From assembly GCF_008831285.2 (NCBI RefSeq), contig NC_045149.1, positions 9,638,417-9,702,416 of the forward strand: a stretch of DNA of 64,000 nt. Reading direction: 5' to 3'. The position numbers were made by a program, and so were the translations under genes. The stretch's first letter is position 1, and every line of letters starts with the position of its first letter. Shown here piece after piece: positions 34,281-47,831 of this stretch. The stretch comes from Nymphaea colorata (Eukaryota > Streptophyta > Magnoliopsida > Nymphaeales > Nymphaeaceae). The notes beneath the pieces were generated by a model, which ran no database searches, was not told the DNA's origin, and was given only the letters and a program-made list of their open reading frames with translations.

Positions 34281-34290
34281 TAATATTGGC

Positions 34291-37200
34291 ACCCTGTTTT
34301 GTATGCATGTTAGTGTAATTGGTCCCTTTAATTTTGTTAGTGTCACGACACTTTACATGCATAGTCTTTGTTATTTTTTGTTGTAACGCACACATGCATA
34401 ATGTTTAGATTTCTTTATGCAAGTGATGTTTGGTTCATGTTTTATATGTCAGTTTAATTGTCCAAGTCAAGGATCCCTTTTGATTACCTTATGTGTTTTA
34501 GATACCTTGGAGCAATCTTAGTTTGAAACCATGTTTGTGCAATTTCAAGAACTTGACCCAACTTAGGAAGCCTATATCTCCCAAATTAAACTTGTTTTCC
34601 CAAACCTTAAAAAGGGCCTTTTTCTTCTATATGTCTAGTAAACCTAGACCAACTTTTATGAGAATATTAGACTAGGTCCCCTTTCCATTTTGCAAGACTG
34701 GTTTTCTCAAAAATGTAGGTTGCAGAATTAATTTAAGCAATTTCTGAATTCTATAAATTTAGTACTAGGATGTACTTTTCCATTTGAAAAAAGGGATTAA
34801 CTTTATGATGTGTGTAGTTATCGCATGTTAATTTTCAGCCCCATTTAAGGTGTCTAGCCTTGGTTTTAGTTTGTTTTATTTAGGTCTCGTTATGCATGTT
34901 CTTGTTTTATGTGCATCATAGTTTGTGTCATAAGCTTGGGGCTTCATATTTTGTGTTTTATTTCTCTTAAAGAGTTACTTTATTTTTTACATATAAACTC
35001 CATCCATAAATCTTGAAGGGAACCAAGGTCATTAGGTCCGTTTGCTATTGACCCAAAGTTTGCCGGGTCATTCCTCTATTAACCCAAAGTTGACCATTTG
35101 GTCATGCAGTCTATTTTTCCCTTATTGTAGAATAAGTGATATAACTTGTATTTTAGAATAAGTGATATAACTTTCTCATTTGGGTCATCCCTTTACATAT
35201 GTCTAGTGCCCTTAAGTTCAACTTGGGTTTAGTTCAAATAGAGGCACTCATCTCTTTTATTTTGTTGGGATTTATTATGTGCATACTTGTTATGGTATAA
35301 TATATTATTTCATATGAGTGTTTCGGGTGCTGGCTTTGGTTTTATAATTTGATTTTTGGTTCTAACCTCTAACATACTTTTCTCCCTATGTAGTGATTTC
35401 TCCAACCAAATTGTATGGAAAGAAAGACATTCTATCATGTTTTCACCATTCTATCATGAAGTCTCAATTTGGTTTAGGTTGCCACTATATCATAACATAC
35501 ACTCTGGAGTAAGTTTTCTGCTTTTATAATTTGGCTTATCTTATTGCATATATATATGATCCTTAAACCAAGTTCAAGTTTTCCTTAAGTTAGCTTTCTA
35601 GTCTCTTCCAACATTGGAACATGTTATTTGTTATGTTCCAGTTCTTTGCAATAAGATTTCAGATCTATTGCTAGGCATATTTTCCTTTATACATGGAGTC
35701 ATTTTGTTGAGTATTAGGATTAGATGACGTCATTTACTTTGTTATTCATCACCAGCAAAGTCAAGACCCGATCATGTTTCTACTCTATTTCTTTACATAG
35801 CTTTATGCCATAGTTTGGTCTTAGCATATCTCTAATTTTGGACAATTTTTGGACTACTTTTTCATAGGCATGAGCATCCCAGCCAAGTTGTAGGATGATT
35901 CCAACCTGTCAGCCAGGTTTTATCATTAAGATTGTTGTGTTTGAATCATTGCTATTGATCATGTCATAATTCCTAATTTATGGTGAATACTTACAATTTA
36001 TCAAGTGGGGTTGTAACTTCAATATGAAAAGGATGTCATCATCGATGGAAAATTTTAGGTTAAATAAAATTTGTTAGGCATGGCTTTGGTAGTCCCAAAG
36101 GCAATAGTTTGACCATATCATGTTTTTTGTTGCTTTATAAAATAGAATTTTGGTGGCCTGCTGTGACTCTCAACTTTGAACTTTGGATTGATTTTCTTAT
36201 TTTACCACGTGGGCATGTTTTCCCATGTTTATACCTATCTAGCCAAAGATTTATGATTGTTTGATTGGGTTCCTACTATTTCCCCAAAACATTTGTTTTG
36301 TCACATTGTATTTTTGCTTATTCATAACATGACAAATTTTTCTGATTTATTTACTTCCAATGTAGGGTGCACTAGGAGATAGGATGTCAACCATTTTTTT
36401 AACAAAAGAGAGATATATACACAGCTAAATTAGAGAGGATTGCCCCCATTCAAGATAAGGGCTGCTGAAATAAATTTCCTTCTATTCCCGTAGTGCACCA
36501 CTATAGTAAGTGTATTGTTCTAAATAATGTGATTCCGATTGTCTACCCATCACATCAATATCTAGCCAAAAATCCACCAACCCCTCCTACTTTTCTTCCC
36601 ACTTGATGGACTGCTATCCTTCTTTATAGCAGTTCTAATGATCTGGGGTAGGGAGGAGCTTTTGTTTTCTTTATTATTATCATGCACCATCTTCTTCCTT
36701 ATTTATTAGAGATTTCATATGACCAAGTGAAAAGTAATTTTTCAGCACTATGGGAGCTGTTTATGCTCCAATTTGACTCGTATCTAGTGCTGAAGTTCCT
36801 CTTTTGTTCCTTTTCATGAGATGCATGACCTCCCAAACTGCTTGCTGACGCTACTCCATATAGCACAGGCTTCCTTGCAAGTAATGAAAATGTGTTTTTT
36901 GCTTTTCTCTACTTTGTTTATATATACGGTACACCTATTTCCATTACCATTTCTTGTTTTTTAATTTCATCTCACATAGGCAATCTTTCTTCACATGCCA
37001 CGTACATACCAATGAGCTCTAGTTGGTTGGTTGTTGTTTCATATTAAACAACTCCATTTCTTCTGCACCCTTCATGCTTGGACTACTTCCTAATGATCCC
37101 AACCTTTAGTTTTGTGATTTCTCTATCCACATAAAGTAGCTCATCTTTGTTCTTTGTGAGTTTCATAGGCTACTGGTGTTATAGTTGCTTTTGAATTCTA

Positions 37201-37600
37201 TTTTTAATTCCTCTGTTTTTGCTCATACAACATTGATGTTTTTGTGTTCATATGCTGGTGAATAATGATCATTTCATCCATGTCAGCTAACATGGCTCCA
37301 CACCAATTGTCGCACTAGAAATTAACATTGTTTTGTTTGCCTGCTTTCCATACTGTTTTTAATAAACCACCAACCACCTTGTAGAGAGTTCAAATATAAG
37401 TGGTTTGCTGATCATTTCATACAACACTACAAACCACGTGATGGAGAGAAGATAAGAGAAAAAGACTAAGACATCCCAAGAATTTGGAGATTTTTGAACC
37501 ACCAGCCTTCCTATAACCTCTCATAGGCTCCTTCAGCTTGAGCATTTTTAAGATCTCGTTTAATGATACCTCTGCTAACTAATAGATGTTGGGTAGTCCA
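34291..37600. other. AT-rich non-coding stretch
   Basis: No ORF above 80 codons and no recognised domain. A 19-bp direct repeat (AGAATAAGTGATATAACTT) occurs twice at 35130-35175. It may be old retroelement or intron-like DNA; nothing specific can be said. Confidence 0.4.
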
Positions 37601-40291
37601 TGTAGCACTCGTTTTATTGCAGGTCGGGTTGGAGTGGGTCAAGACCCAGACCCGAACCCTTTGGCATGAAGGAACCCGACGCGAGGGCCTTTCTCCCTCG
37701 TCTTCCTCTCTGTCTCCCTTTGTTGCCTCTGGTGCCAGCACGAAGAAGAAGAAGAAGAAGACAGAGGTTGGTGCAGGGCAGCGACAAGAATGGTGGCGGC
37801 AGCGCTCAGGTGAGGTCGTGCACTCTCCCTCTGCACACTTTCTCTTTCCCGCTAGTTTTTCCTCACTCTAAGTGTCTCCCATCTTCAACCAAACGAGCTC
37901 TTCACTGTGGAGGTTGGTGCACGGTGGCGACGAGAACGATGGCGGCAGCGCTTAGGTGAGGTCGTGCACTCTCCCTCTGCACACTTTCTCTTTCCTGCTA
38001 GTTTTTCCTCACTCTGAGTGTCTCCCATCTTCAACCGAATGAGCTCTTCACTGCGGAAGGTCCTCTTTTAACCTCCTTATTGCTGCTTTTGATTATTTTG
38101 GTGGCTCTTGGTTTGGATTGCAGTTGGAGACACATTATTTCCTCTCATACCAGCAAGTTGAAGGCTTGGGAGGTGACGACGACAGTTAATTTTGGTTGTT
38201 TGGGGGATCACTTGAACTTGTGGGGTGGCTGTCGAAAGCATCGCAGCAGTTTGGACTATTAATTTGGGGTGAGCAAGGCCTAATCGATCCTAGATTGTTG
38301 AATATGATCTATTAGAGTATGTTTAATTATTATTTGTGCATGCTAGACTCATGATTTGATGGTTTGGATTGCATTTTAGTGATGTTGTCATTTTAGGGGA
38401 AGTTTATGATTATTTTCGAGAAGAACAAGAATCCACGTGTATATCTATCTCTTTAGCATGAGGTGTTGATTTTCGAAGCTATTTGGAAACATGGTAGAGG
38501 TTGGATGTGGTTGAGAAGATATAGGACCGTTATTGCAACTTATGGTACATACTATTGTCGATGGGTGCATTTAGATGTTAGTTGGCAAAGAACTTGTAAG
38601 TTGGGTGTATTATTGGGAAAACGATTCAACTAAAGAAAGCTAATTAGAAGTGTGTTAGTGATAGATTGATCGAAGCTTTGAGTTTAGATGTTTGGTCACA
38701 ATCTCAAAGAGTTGGGAAGGGACCTTTTTGAGGGCTTTGTAGGTCGACACTACCCGTCGACACCCTCTTGAAGCAATGACATGCCTCAATGATTTTGTTT
38801 TTATTTGTTTTGATTGTGGAGCTAAACCAGTAGAGAATTTAGTCATTTACCACTTGTGTATGTTTGTAGGTACATCGGGCACATCCCGTAGACCATGAGT
38901 GATCAGACATGATGCTCGAGGCGTTTTGAGTGTTTTGTGGATGCCCAACAGGTATGGCGGCATTTCAGGCAAATCTCTGCCTAAAGCCAACATGTGAAAG
39001 TGTGTGTTCGGGATCTTGGGATCCTACGATTGTGATGTGATTGAATGATTGTTTGTGAGTGAATGTGTATGTATGCATGTGAATGATTTGTTATGTGATA
39101 AGTTTTGTTTTGAAAAGTTATTAGAAGCTTGTTTTGAAAACTATTACACATTTGCATGTGCATGCTAGAACTGATAACTGCTTAGGACAGATGAGGTGGG
39201 GTATCCAGTCGAATATCTCATCGACCTCAATTGTGCATTAAAAAGAATCATAAAATGATAATTGCCTAGGATAGCTACAAGCCAATCATAAATTGAGACT
39301 ACTGTCTATGGTTTGGCTAAGTTTTGAAAGATGTGACTGATGTGGGTGATTGTAAATGTTGTGATGTGTAGCATATGTCTTGCCATGGACAATAATGCAA
39401 TTGATTGAAAGTGGAGGGTAGTTGTACCTGTATTGTATGATGGCTAGCGAAGAGTGTTAATGATATGTGTGGTCCTCGTGTGGAGGTAAATGGAGGTGTG
39501 GGTGCACTCGTAAAGTGAACCAACCTCATGAGCTAGCCAGTCATTTTGTGAATGTGCAATTATAATGATAAGAATGAAAGAATAAAAGATGAGAGGCCAG
39601 TGGGATGTGGCTATGTGTTTGGGAGTTATCCCGCCTTCACCACTGGTCTCGCCTGTTCGGAGTGCAGGCGGTGCAAGGCCCCAGGGTACTGTTGTATGAT
39701 TTGCTTGAAGCGTTGGGCTCCCGCCTTCCCAACCTGGGTGTCCTAGGGAAGGCTGAGCATCCCTTCTTGAAATTCACACATCCATGGATGAGTGTTCTCC
39801 CGCTGCAGCGGATGAATGGATGCATACTGTTATGGGCCACCACAAGGGATGTCTCTCAGCTGTAGGCCGCCCACAAAGAATATGAATGGAATGGATATGA
39901 ATGATGTGCTTGTGAGCGAAATGAATAAGAATGATATGTTTATGGGTGCCTTACATGTGAATTGAAAACATGTTATCGTGGTCATTGAGTGGCTATTACA
40001 TGTTGTGGCCTATGTGCAGGGCCTTCTTGGCAAATGGTGTGACTATGCCCTGTCAACATATGATAATAATTTGTTTTTATGATTGTATTATCTCATATTT
40101 GAGCCCTACCTAAGAGGGTTAGGGATTTTCTTAGTTTGTTGCCATACTATGAAGGCTAAGCCTTCAGTTGTTTTCCTTTTCAGGTTTCTAATGACATAGC
40201 TCCCTCATTTTTAAATTGTTGTGTCGCCACACCTTAATGCTTTATGTTTTAAAAAAAAGTGTTTTGAGGGTCAAAAGGTTGAAGTGTGACA
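37601..40291 (+). mobile_element. Solo LTR 1, gypsy-type
   Basis: It starts TGTAGCACTCGTTTTATTGC and ends GTGTGACA; 2691 bp. It is flanked by GTCCA (37596-37600) and GTCTA (40292-40296), a 5-bp target duplication with one mismatch. It is clearly related to 51221-54040 along its length (the GACCCGAACC / CCCGACGCGAGGGCC start, GGTGAGCAAGGC, GGGCACATCCCGT, CGCCTGTTCGGAG and GGTCAAAAGG blocks). No coding domain. Absence of internal sequence means the element was removed by LTR-LTR recombination. Confidence 0.8.
37765..38056 (+). repeat. 146-bp tandem duplication inside solo LTR 1
   Basis: The block AGGTTGGTGCAGGGCAGCG at 37765 recurs as AGGTTGGTGCACGGTGGCG at 37911, with near-identical CTCTCCCTCTGCACACTTTC text after each. 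Solo LTR 2 shows one copy only in this area, so the duplication is specific to LTR 1. Confidence 0.85.
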
Positions 40292-40329
40292 GTCTACCTT
40301 GCAAGAAGGTGGGGGAACATGCATTGTGA

Positions 40330-41300
40330 AAGCCTCTCTTTCAGGTTCTCTACTATAACTGCCATGATGCAACACCTCTACTCCATTTAATTGGTGAAAC
40401 GGCGATGGCACGACATTGGTGTTGTGAATCTATGGGTACCCTAATAAGAGTTTGTAGGAAGGCAGTACATTGAACACATAAAGCTACATGAAACAAAAAA
40501 AGTATAGTCTGATTATCCCCTTGGCGTCTGGGAATGATTGTTAAATCCAAAGATGGTCATAGAGTTTGGGGTGTATTGTTCAACACAGATGCCTAGAGAT
40601 TGAGTGCTCACCTCAAGGCAAATATGTAGGCCACTACCTCCATCGATTAATACATGTGGAATTGTTACACATTTCTTTTAGACCACAATGTGAAGAAAAT
40701 TGTTATGGAAAGCATGGGGCTTGAGAAGACCTTCAATTAAAAATATGACTAAAGCATTTACATGCACAAAACTGATTGTTTTGACCATATCTTCAAGGGT
40801 TTTGCTCCTTCTACTTTAACCTTCCTTAGAAGGCCCTCCACAACGTCTAGTGAATGATTCCATTAGATCTATGATGGACATATTGGACACTATTGCTAAC
40901 GACATTATATGCATATCCAGACCAACTGTCAACCTTCAAAAATTTGACGAAAGTACATGGATGAACTAGAGACGTCCTCTCCACCTGCAACTAACTCTAT
41001 TTACACGGCTAAAGTTCTCTAATGTCAAAGCTATCTTGAAGCATGGATATATCTGGTAATGGGGATGAAAGGGCTGAGTGGATATGACATTCACTGTTGG
41101 AAGTAGTAGATAGGGAACAAGAAGACATTCACTGTTGGAACCATGAAGGGTCAAATTTGTAGTGCTATATACTTTAGAAGCCACTCCTACAATGCTATGG
41201 TGCATGCCTTTATGATGACGAATTTGGATAATACTCAATACAAGAAAGCCCATGCAACCATGGATAGAGAAAAACACGAAATATGTCTAGTTCCTCCTCT
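40330..41300 (-). pseudogene. Ty3/gypsy aspartic protease remnant
   Basis: The minus strand at about 40680-40500 reads IPHVLIDGGSGLHI and MTIFGFNN, matching the retropepsin DxGS block and flank of Tat-like gypsy elements (VLIDGGSxLN). A decayed LLGRPWIH-type region follows (about 40440-40380). Frames are interrupted repeatedly. The larger flanking minus frame at 40966-41277 has no clear domain. Retropepsin would process the polyprotein. Confidence 0.6.
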
Positions 41301-44140
41301 TTTTGAATTGCTGAAGGGTATAGACATCTAGGATGCCTTCTATCTCTCTAAAGTGCACAAGCACCACTGTAGTCAAGTAGAACTCCACTTTGTATTCATT
41401 CCAAGATCGGCTAGACATTCTTTCTCCATCTACACCATCCAAGGTCTTCATGTGGAGGTCATATGGTTCTATACACTTATTTCTTCTTTCCTACAAGATG
41501 CGACATTCTTCGATTATGGTCCATTTGTAAAATATAAATTTCAGTTTGCTAGCTGATTGGCTGAGGAGAAACAAGTATTCTAGTGGATCATCTAAGTGAG
41601 CAGTGAGCTTTGGAGTCTCATATCTCTGAAAATTCATCCAACATGGTGATCGTTCAACCTCAAGAAAACCAAAATCATTCGTGCAGGAATTCTAATGTAT
41701 GAACCAAGTTTCCATTGCCTTTTTTTTTTTCTTTCCTACTGTGGCAGCTAAACCACAATTTGATAGATAGGCCAGAACATAGCCATGAATTTTTCATGCC
41801 AATTGGTATAGCAATTGCGAACCCAAGGCCAAGGTTTTTTGGGTGACTAAATCAAATTGTCGGGATCAGTGGAGTACCAAATGTGATTACTGGGAAAGAC
41901 CTCCATCTTAGTGATACAAGGACAAGGAGACACGCATGAGACAGAGACTTGGTAACTAGACTCATGAGGATAGATGGTGGACAAGGGTCAATCCAATAGA
42001 GAAAAATGTCATGGACTCATGAAAATTTGACCTAATAATGAGAGTAGAGACTTGGTGGAACAACCAACAAAAAATCCTAAATGCATTTAGTGCCAAGATA
42101 TGGGACTCATTTTAGAGATCATCTTGTTTTTTAAAAATTGTACCAAAGAGGACAATCAAAATATAGCATACAATTGTGAAACAATCAATGATTAGCACAC
42201 ATTACCGTGTACATATATAGCATGATGTTAGTAGGCCAACTCTAACATGCAGTGTTAGAAAATATGGTTTGGACTCCTACGACGACTCAAACGTTCATAA
42301 ATTCCGTATAATCCAAATTCAATTACACATATATACTCTAGCATAAAATCCGGAGTACATGGTGCAGATTCCTCTCAAGAATTTTAACGTTGTTTGACAC
42401 TTTGATCTCCTTGATCACTTGTCACTATACGACAATCTCTAGATAGTGGTACAAGCATGGGGGCATCAACCTATTAGTGGCCCAGTTGTAGGCACTATTC
42501 TCAAGCTTCAGTATGTGAGTAACACCGGCAGCATGATGGCCAAGACAATTATAGGTGTGAATTGGTTTTCAAAACATGAGAACATGCATAAAAATAGAGA
42601 GATCTGATCCAGTGGAGCCTAAAAGGGTTTCAAGCACTAATGGAAAAGGAAACATCTGCATACAATCTATACATGATGTATTGATTAAGTAATATGTAGA
42701 TTTGCCTAACTACAGGGAGCATGCCAAGTTTTTTCAATCAGTCTGACAAACTGTACCTAAAGATTTATCAAATGTGATACCAACTAGGTAGAATCCTAGA
42801 GGCATTATCATTGACAAATAAGATGCCCACTTAGAAAGGTTCAATGTTAAATAAAGTTGTTCGAAAAAGGATACATCCCTTCATGGTCGCCAATTTGTTT
42901 ACATACAAAATTTTTTAAAAAAAAAACATGCATGCAACCTTGGAGAAAATATAGACTCGGCTCCATTCCAATTGAAATGAGATGAGACCCATCTTGTCGA
43001 TGCAAGAATCGATTGTTCTTAGTGCCTTTACTATGGGTAATCAATCCAAGGTCTAAAACAACTATGCTTAATACCTAATGTTTAAATGCTACGCTTCAAT
43101 CCTACTGAACAATGCGTGTATGCATATGAACATAAATTGGTTTTTAAAAGCTAAAGGGACCCCAATGCAGTAGCGGTAACAAGTTGTATACATGCAAAAT
43201 TTTTCAATCTTGCATATGACCATTCATATGAAAAAAAAAAGTTTAAAAATGTAGTCACCTCCTTTCTTAAAGGAAAATACAAGAGATGGGACTCAACTTG
43301 TCGGAATGAGAACTAATAATTTATATGCCTTTACCATGGTTAATCAAATTAAAGACTAGATTAAGTGTTCCAGATTCTAAGTTATGATTGTCCTTCTAAT
43401 CCTAATATGCCCTAAATTTGAAAAGTATGAGATTTTGAAAGTTCTAAGCAGATTATCAGAAATTCGAGTGCATGACCTTAAGAAAGGTATATTTAGATCC
43501 CAAGGACACAAATCATGACACATATCACCATCTATCCATGCAATGAGTCATAGGTTTAATGTTAATGCATTTTTACTGTATACAAAGATGATTGAGATAT
43601 GGTTTCTAAGGTATTTCAAATGTGGATCTAAAGAAGTCTATGATCTAAAATCTGAAATTTTCATTCAATCTAAGTTTAAGATCAGCTTCATGAACAATCC
43701 AACGTTACTCTTGGTGATCCAATTGGAAGATCTAAGTCTAGAGGTTTGAAATTAGGGTTTGGATCTATGGTCAACTAGTGTTTAAATCCAAGTTTAAATA
43801 AGATCTGAGATTTTGATCCAAATACAATAGAAATCAAAAATCCAAAATCTCTATCAAGCTCTAATCTTGTAAGGCGTGAAATTATGATCCAAATTCTAGA
43901 TCTGAAAATGTGCAGTTCAATGCTATGTTTTTGAAAACATGTATCCTCATGAAAGTCAAGTCAAATCAAGTACATGCAAGGACTATTGTCGCAGACATGT
44001 AGCTGATAACCTGGTCCCTGTTGATGCCAACGTTGTTTTGATGATCATCTTAACACTAGCAGATATTTAGTATAGGCTAGTTAATCCAAATCATGACCCC
44101 TAGATCAAAGTAGTGACCATCTATATCATGGTTTGGTACT
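41300..44140. other. Decayed retroelement-like DNA
   Basis: No ORF with a known domain. Two diverged direct repeats are visible: 42885-43060 and 43180-43360 share ACATGCAAxxTT, GAGATGxGACxCAxCTTGTCG and GCCTTTACxATGGxTAATCAA. ATCCAAAATCT-type words near 43780-43880 resemble those in the gypsy LTR at 2760-2860, so this may be a gypsy LTR remnant. Confidence 0.4.
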
Positions 44141-44149
44141 AAGGCTAAG

Positions 44150-44560
44150 CATAGAGCATGAGAATAGAGCATGTGGCTAGTGTGATATTTTCAATCGCTT
44201 TGATTAAATTTTTGTTGCATGATCTCAAAATCCAAAGTGAACAAGTTTCAATTATAGCGTGTGATAATATTGAAGCTGCTCAACTAATTGCCTTTCGTCA
44301 TCTTCAGTACAACAGAAGCAAAAATGTTGAAATGAAGATACATTGTACTTGGGAGAAGATGGCAAGGAAAGAGATGAAGTTTTGTTCATTTCCCTCTTAA
44401 GAACAAGTTGTTGATATCCTTGACAAATCTTTTTGAACCAACATACACAAACTTCTTGTTACCAAGCCCAATTTTCTTTTTGGAACAATGAGCTTGAGGG
44501 AAGCTACTGAAGAAAATAACTACCAAGCATTAACCAAGACAGAAAATCAGAGGTCATGAG
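44150..44560 (+). pseudogene. Copia RNase H C-terminal remnant
   Basis: The plus strand reads ACDNIEAAQLIAF, NVEMKIHCTWEKMARKEMKF and, beyond a stop at 44398, EQVVDILDKSF and LLVTKPNFLFGTMSLREATE. These correspond to the CDN, TKHIEIDxHFVREKV and ADILTKPL blocks and the C-terminal tail of copia elements. It is an isolated fragment; no integrase or RT is adjacent. Confidence 0.75.
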
Positions 44561-45912
44561 CTGGGAAAAGATCAAGATCAACATAATGAAGCAAATAAAG
44601 AGAGTTATCAATGCTTTCATGATCTAGAATGTACCACAAACAAGAAAATTTGTAAGCCATATCAAAACACATTCATGGTGCTTCTACAGGACTTGTGTGA
44701 GCCTATTCAAAACCTGTGTAGTCATAAAGGAACATTTATACAGGCTTATCCAAGACAAAGAGTATGTTAGTGAAAATGCATATGTCCCAACAGCTGTATT
44801 GTAAAATCTAATAATAGGGGAACGTTCTCTAAAGAATGTCATTTAAGGAAGAGGCAATCGTTGATGCAGGTAGCTTAATTTACTGAACCACGTTAAAATC
44901 TCATTCTTCTATTTTTTATATTTCATGCACTATTCATATATCCAACCAGCTGGCTGGAATTGAGACTTCCACAAGAAGTAATCATCATCCATTAATTAAT
45001 GGATAGATGCAAACGACTGAACTGGAGGAAAGGCAAACAAAATAGATGATTAAATAACTCGCTCGACTCTAATGAAAATAATTATGAGATGATTTCCCTT
45101 GCCCTCATGAGTTTGAAGTCATACCTTTTGCAAATTAACGCTCAGAATTTAAATGTGGTTCAACTCTTAAGCCGACGTCTACAATACTCTATTTTCTTCC
45201 ACTATAGTCGTCTTTAGTAGAGAGTTTTTGAGTTTCTACATACAAAAAGGCCGTTCGAGTCGTTACGGTTCTTATTTCCACTTTTATTATTGCGAACTGA
45301 ATTAGGCACCTCTTAGGCGCCAACGTTTTGGTTTCTTTAACTGATCAGCTTCTCGTTGTTTGGACCACCACGCTAATAGATTTCTCCTTGGCTGAGGGAA
45401 TTTATCACTTATTCGTGTCTCTTTGGCTTATGAGATTGCACAAGGAGAACAATTATTGCCAGAATATTCACCACAGTTTCTGGTTTCAACATTGGCAACG
45501 TTTCCCTTAACATCTCTTTCTGTGTCTACTTATTAGTGGTCCTGCAATGTCATATGTTCATGTCAATTATGGACTTTTATACTTTGCATCGATGAAACAT
45601 TCTCATAGTTTGCCAATTAGGACAAGTATTGTTTTTTTTTTTTTTTTTTTTTACCAACTACAAATATATGGAAAATACTATGGTTGCAAATTTTGTTCCC
45701 GACCAAAGAAGCATTTGACTGATCAAACCAAAGTTAACCGCACATTTAACTTCACCTTTTTTTCTTTATTCAAAAAAAAAACTTCGAGTGGGGTCACATT
45801 ATGGTAAACCTTCATCCACGTATTGCCTCATATTTCACAGTTTGAGGTTTAACATTAGGTACTTTTTCACTTATTGGGGCTATGCCTATTTTTTATTGTT
45901 GTTTTTTATTGG
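44561..45912. other. Non-coding; possible 3' LTR remnant then unique DNA
   Basis: 44570-44920 follows the copia C-terminal remnant and could be its 3' LTR, but no partner exists to prove it. The rest is AT-rich with a poly-T run at 45630-45652. Confidence 0.35.
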
Positions 45913-46349
45913 TAGGAATATCAATATATTTGAATTCGTTCGGATATCAGATTGAACCATTTCAAAAAAATCAAATATGGAAAAATATTTAACATTCAGA
46001 TCAGATTCAGATTTAAGAAATGAAATCCAATCGGATTAAGACATACATAAATATCAAATTGGATTTGGATTTGGATCGGATTTAGTTTTAAACATCATAT
46101 ACCAAATTCTCATACATTTTGAAAATAGGCTAGATACTTTTCAAAATTTGGATGTGAATGTAAAAATCAGATTCGGATTGTGAAATCAGATTTTGGATTT
46201 GGATTTGGATTCGAATTCAAATTCAAAGTCCAATATGATTTTTCTTTGTTCTTATTTGAATCCAAATTTGAATCATAATATATGAATATTCAAAAAAGCA
46301 GATATGGTTAGAGTATATTTGATTCAAATCCGAACTGTTGACATCCCTA
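45913..46349. mobile_element. hAT-like MITE (TAGGGATGTCAA type)
   Basis: The left end TAGGAATATCAATATATTTG and the reverse complement of the right end TAGGGATGTCAACAGTTCGG are the common termini of plant GGATTTGGATTTGG-rich MITEs. The interior is full of TTGGATTTGGAT words. No matching 8-bp flank was found, so the call rests on termini and composition. Confidence 0.6.
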
Positions 46350-46645
46350 ATTGCATGTCTCTTTTAACCTTTTTTTCTAATGCTTGTTTAACATGCACCA
46401 GCAACCGACTAACCAGCAACTGAATTGCCACCTTAGATTAAATCATGTCCAATATGGGAAAGCCGTAAAAGAAAACAATACCCACGTTCACATCTATTAT
46501 AACTGCCAGTCTCAATCAATTAGGTACGTTGAAGCTGCATTTCTTTTGAACGGAAAGAGAAGCGGCCGACTTACATCAATATTAAGGAAACAAGTCCCAT
46601 CGGCCACATGACACTGACAACGAAATTTGCCACATTTTTGAACAG

Positions 46646-47055
46646 TTTGGTCCCCCTTACGGAGATCGTGGTACCATTATATACTGTCAGATTATAAAAG
46701 AAGGATACCGAAAGGGACTTTGTACTGACAACATGGCTTTTGGGGCTAATGTCACATCCATATTGGATAAATATCTTTAGAACAGGTAACGTAATTTTGA
46801 TACCACTTGGCTTTCTAATTGATTATGATCCATCACGAGAAGTCAAATGGTTTGGTCCCCCTTATGGAGCTCGTGGAAACTATTGCTAGCATGTACTATC
46901 AGATTAGGGAGAAGGATATGGAGAGGGACAACATGGTTTTGGCGTTATGTCATATACAAATTGATATCTTTCGAACATGTAGCATATTTTTTATGACAAA
47001 ATATTCTTAGATTTTTAATTAATTAAGATTAATTACGAGAAGTAGCATATGACAT
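46646..47055 (+). repeat. 205-bp diverged tandem duplication
   Basis: Copy 1 from 46646 and copy 2 from 46851 both start TTTGGTCCCCCTTA. They share CTxTCAGATTA, ACAACATGG and the CACGAGAAGTC/TACGAGAAGTA ends. Identity is moderate with small indels. No coding meaning was found. Confidence 0.8.
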
Positions 47056-47737
47056 GCAGCAGCAACTTCTTCTCTCTTTTAATTTTCTTCCTTTACACCT
47101 TTTGTGGCAAAGATACTTGTCCAGGAACAGTCTTTTTGTTGCCCTTATCTCTCATCACCAATAATGACTGTATCTTGGGAAGAACACAAATTAGGGGAGC
47201 CAAAATTGGGATCGCACAAGTTGAACGCGTCATGGGAAACAAAGGGTTCCACCATCTTCACTGCCTTAACCACAGTCTCTTGAGATGATGAGGTGCTTCT
47301 TGTCTAAGTAAAAACCAATTGAAATCATATTGATGAAGTTAGGTAGACCATTTTTTACAATATTAGCATGACTTAGACGAAGCATAAGGTTGTCCCACAT
47401 GCCCTCGACCCTTTCTTAAACTTGTTCATATGTTAAGTATCTTTTTCATGAGAAGTTTTCTGGATCATAAAATTAAGTCCGGCATTTGTACCTTCCTTTA
47501 ATTTTCAAGTGTTCGGTATTGTTCCAAATTTTAAATGGACAAGTCCAGCATTAGGTTATGGAACCCTTAATTGTTGAGGAAATCAACTGCCATAATTTAA
47601 CAGGAAAGAGAGTTTTGCCTTAATTTTATGGATGAGTTTGGACAGCAATAGAGAATAGGGATGATTTTGGAAACAAAACAGCAGAAAATTTTTTTCCATA
47701 ACCCTTAATTATATATATATAATCACTTAATCGTAAC
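47056..47737. other. Non-coding stretch
   Basis: Nothing recognised. The small plus frame 47049-47288 lacks any domain. Confidence 0.4.
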
Positions 47738-47831
47738 TGATGCCAAATGAGGACTGTCGGATCGGCACCATCAGACGGTCCTCATCATACTTGTTAACGA
47801 GTGAAGGAAGCACCGAGAGAAGGGCCCTGAT

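Larger units (their letters stand above)
26952..34290 (+). mobile_element. 3'-truncated copia element split by a TIR element
   Basis: 5' LTR (26952-27168), gag (27250-27990), then a 3.6-kb insertion (27991-31600), then the rest of gag, protease, integrase and RT remnants (31601-34280). All parts are on the plus strand and in copia order. No RNase H or 3' LTR was found after 34290, so the right end is deleted. Many stops and frameshifts show it is old. Confidence 0.8.

Noticed and set aside
37313-37330. CACTAGAAAT word as the partner terminus of the CACTA-like end at 54968
   Set aside because: It shares only ten bases, flanking triplets differ (TCG and ATC), and no subterminal repeats follow it.
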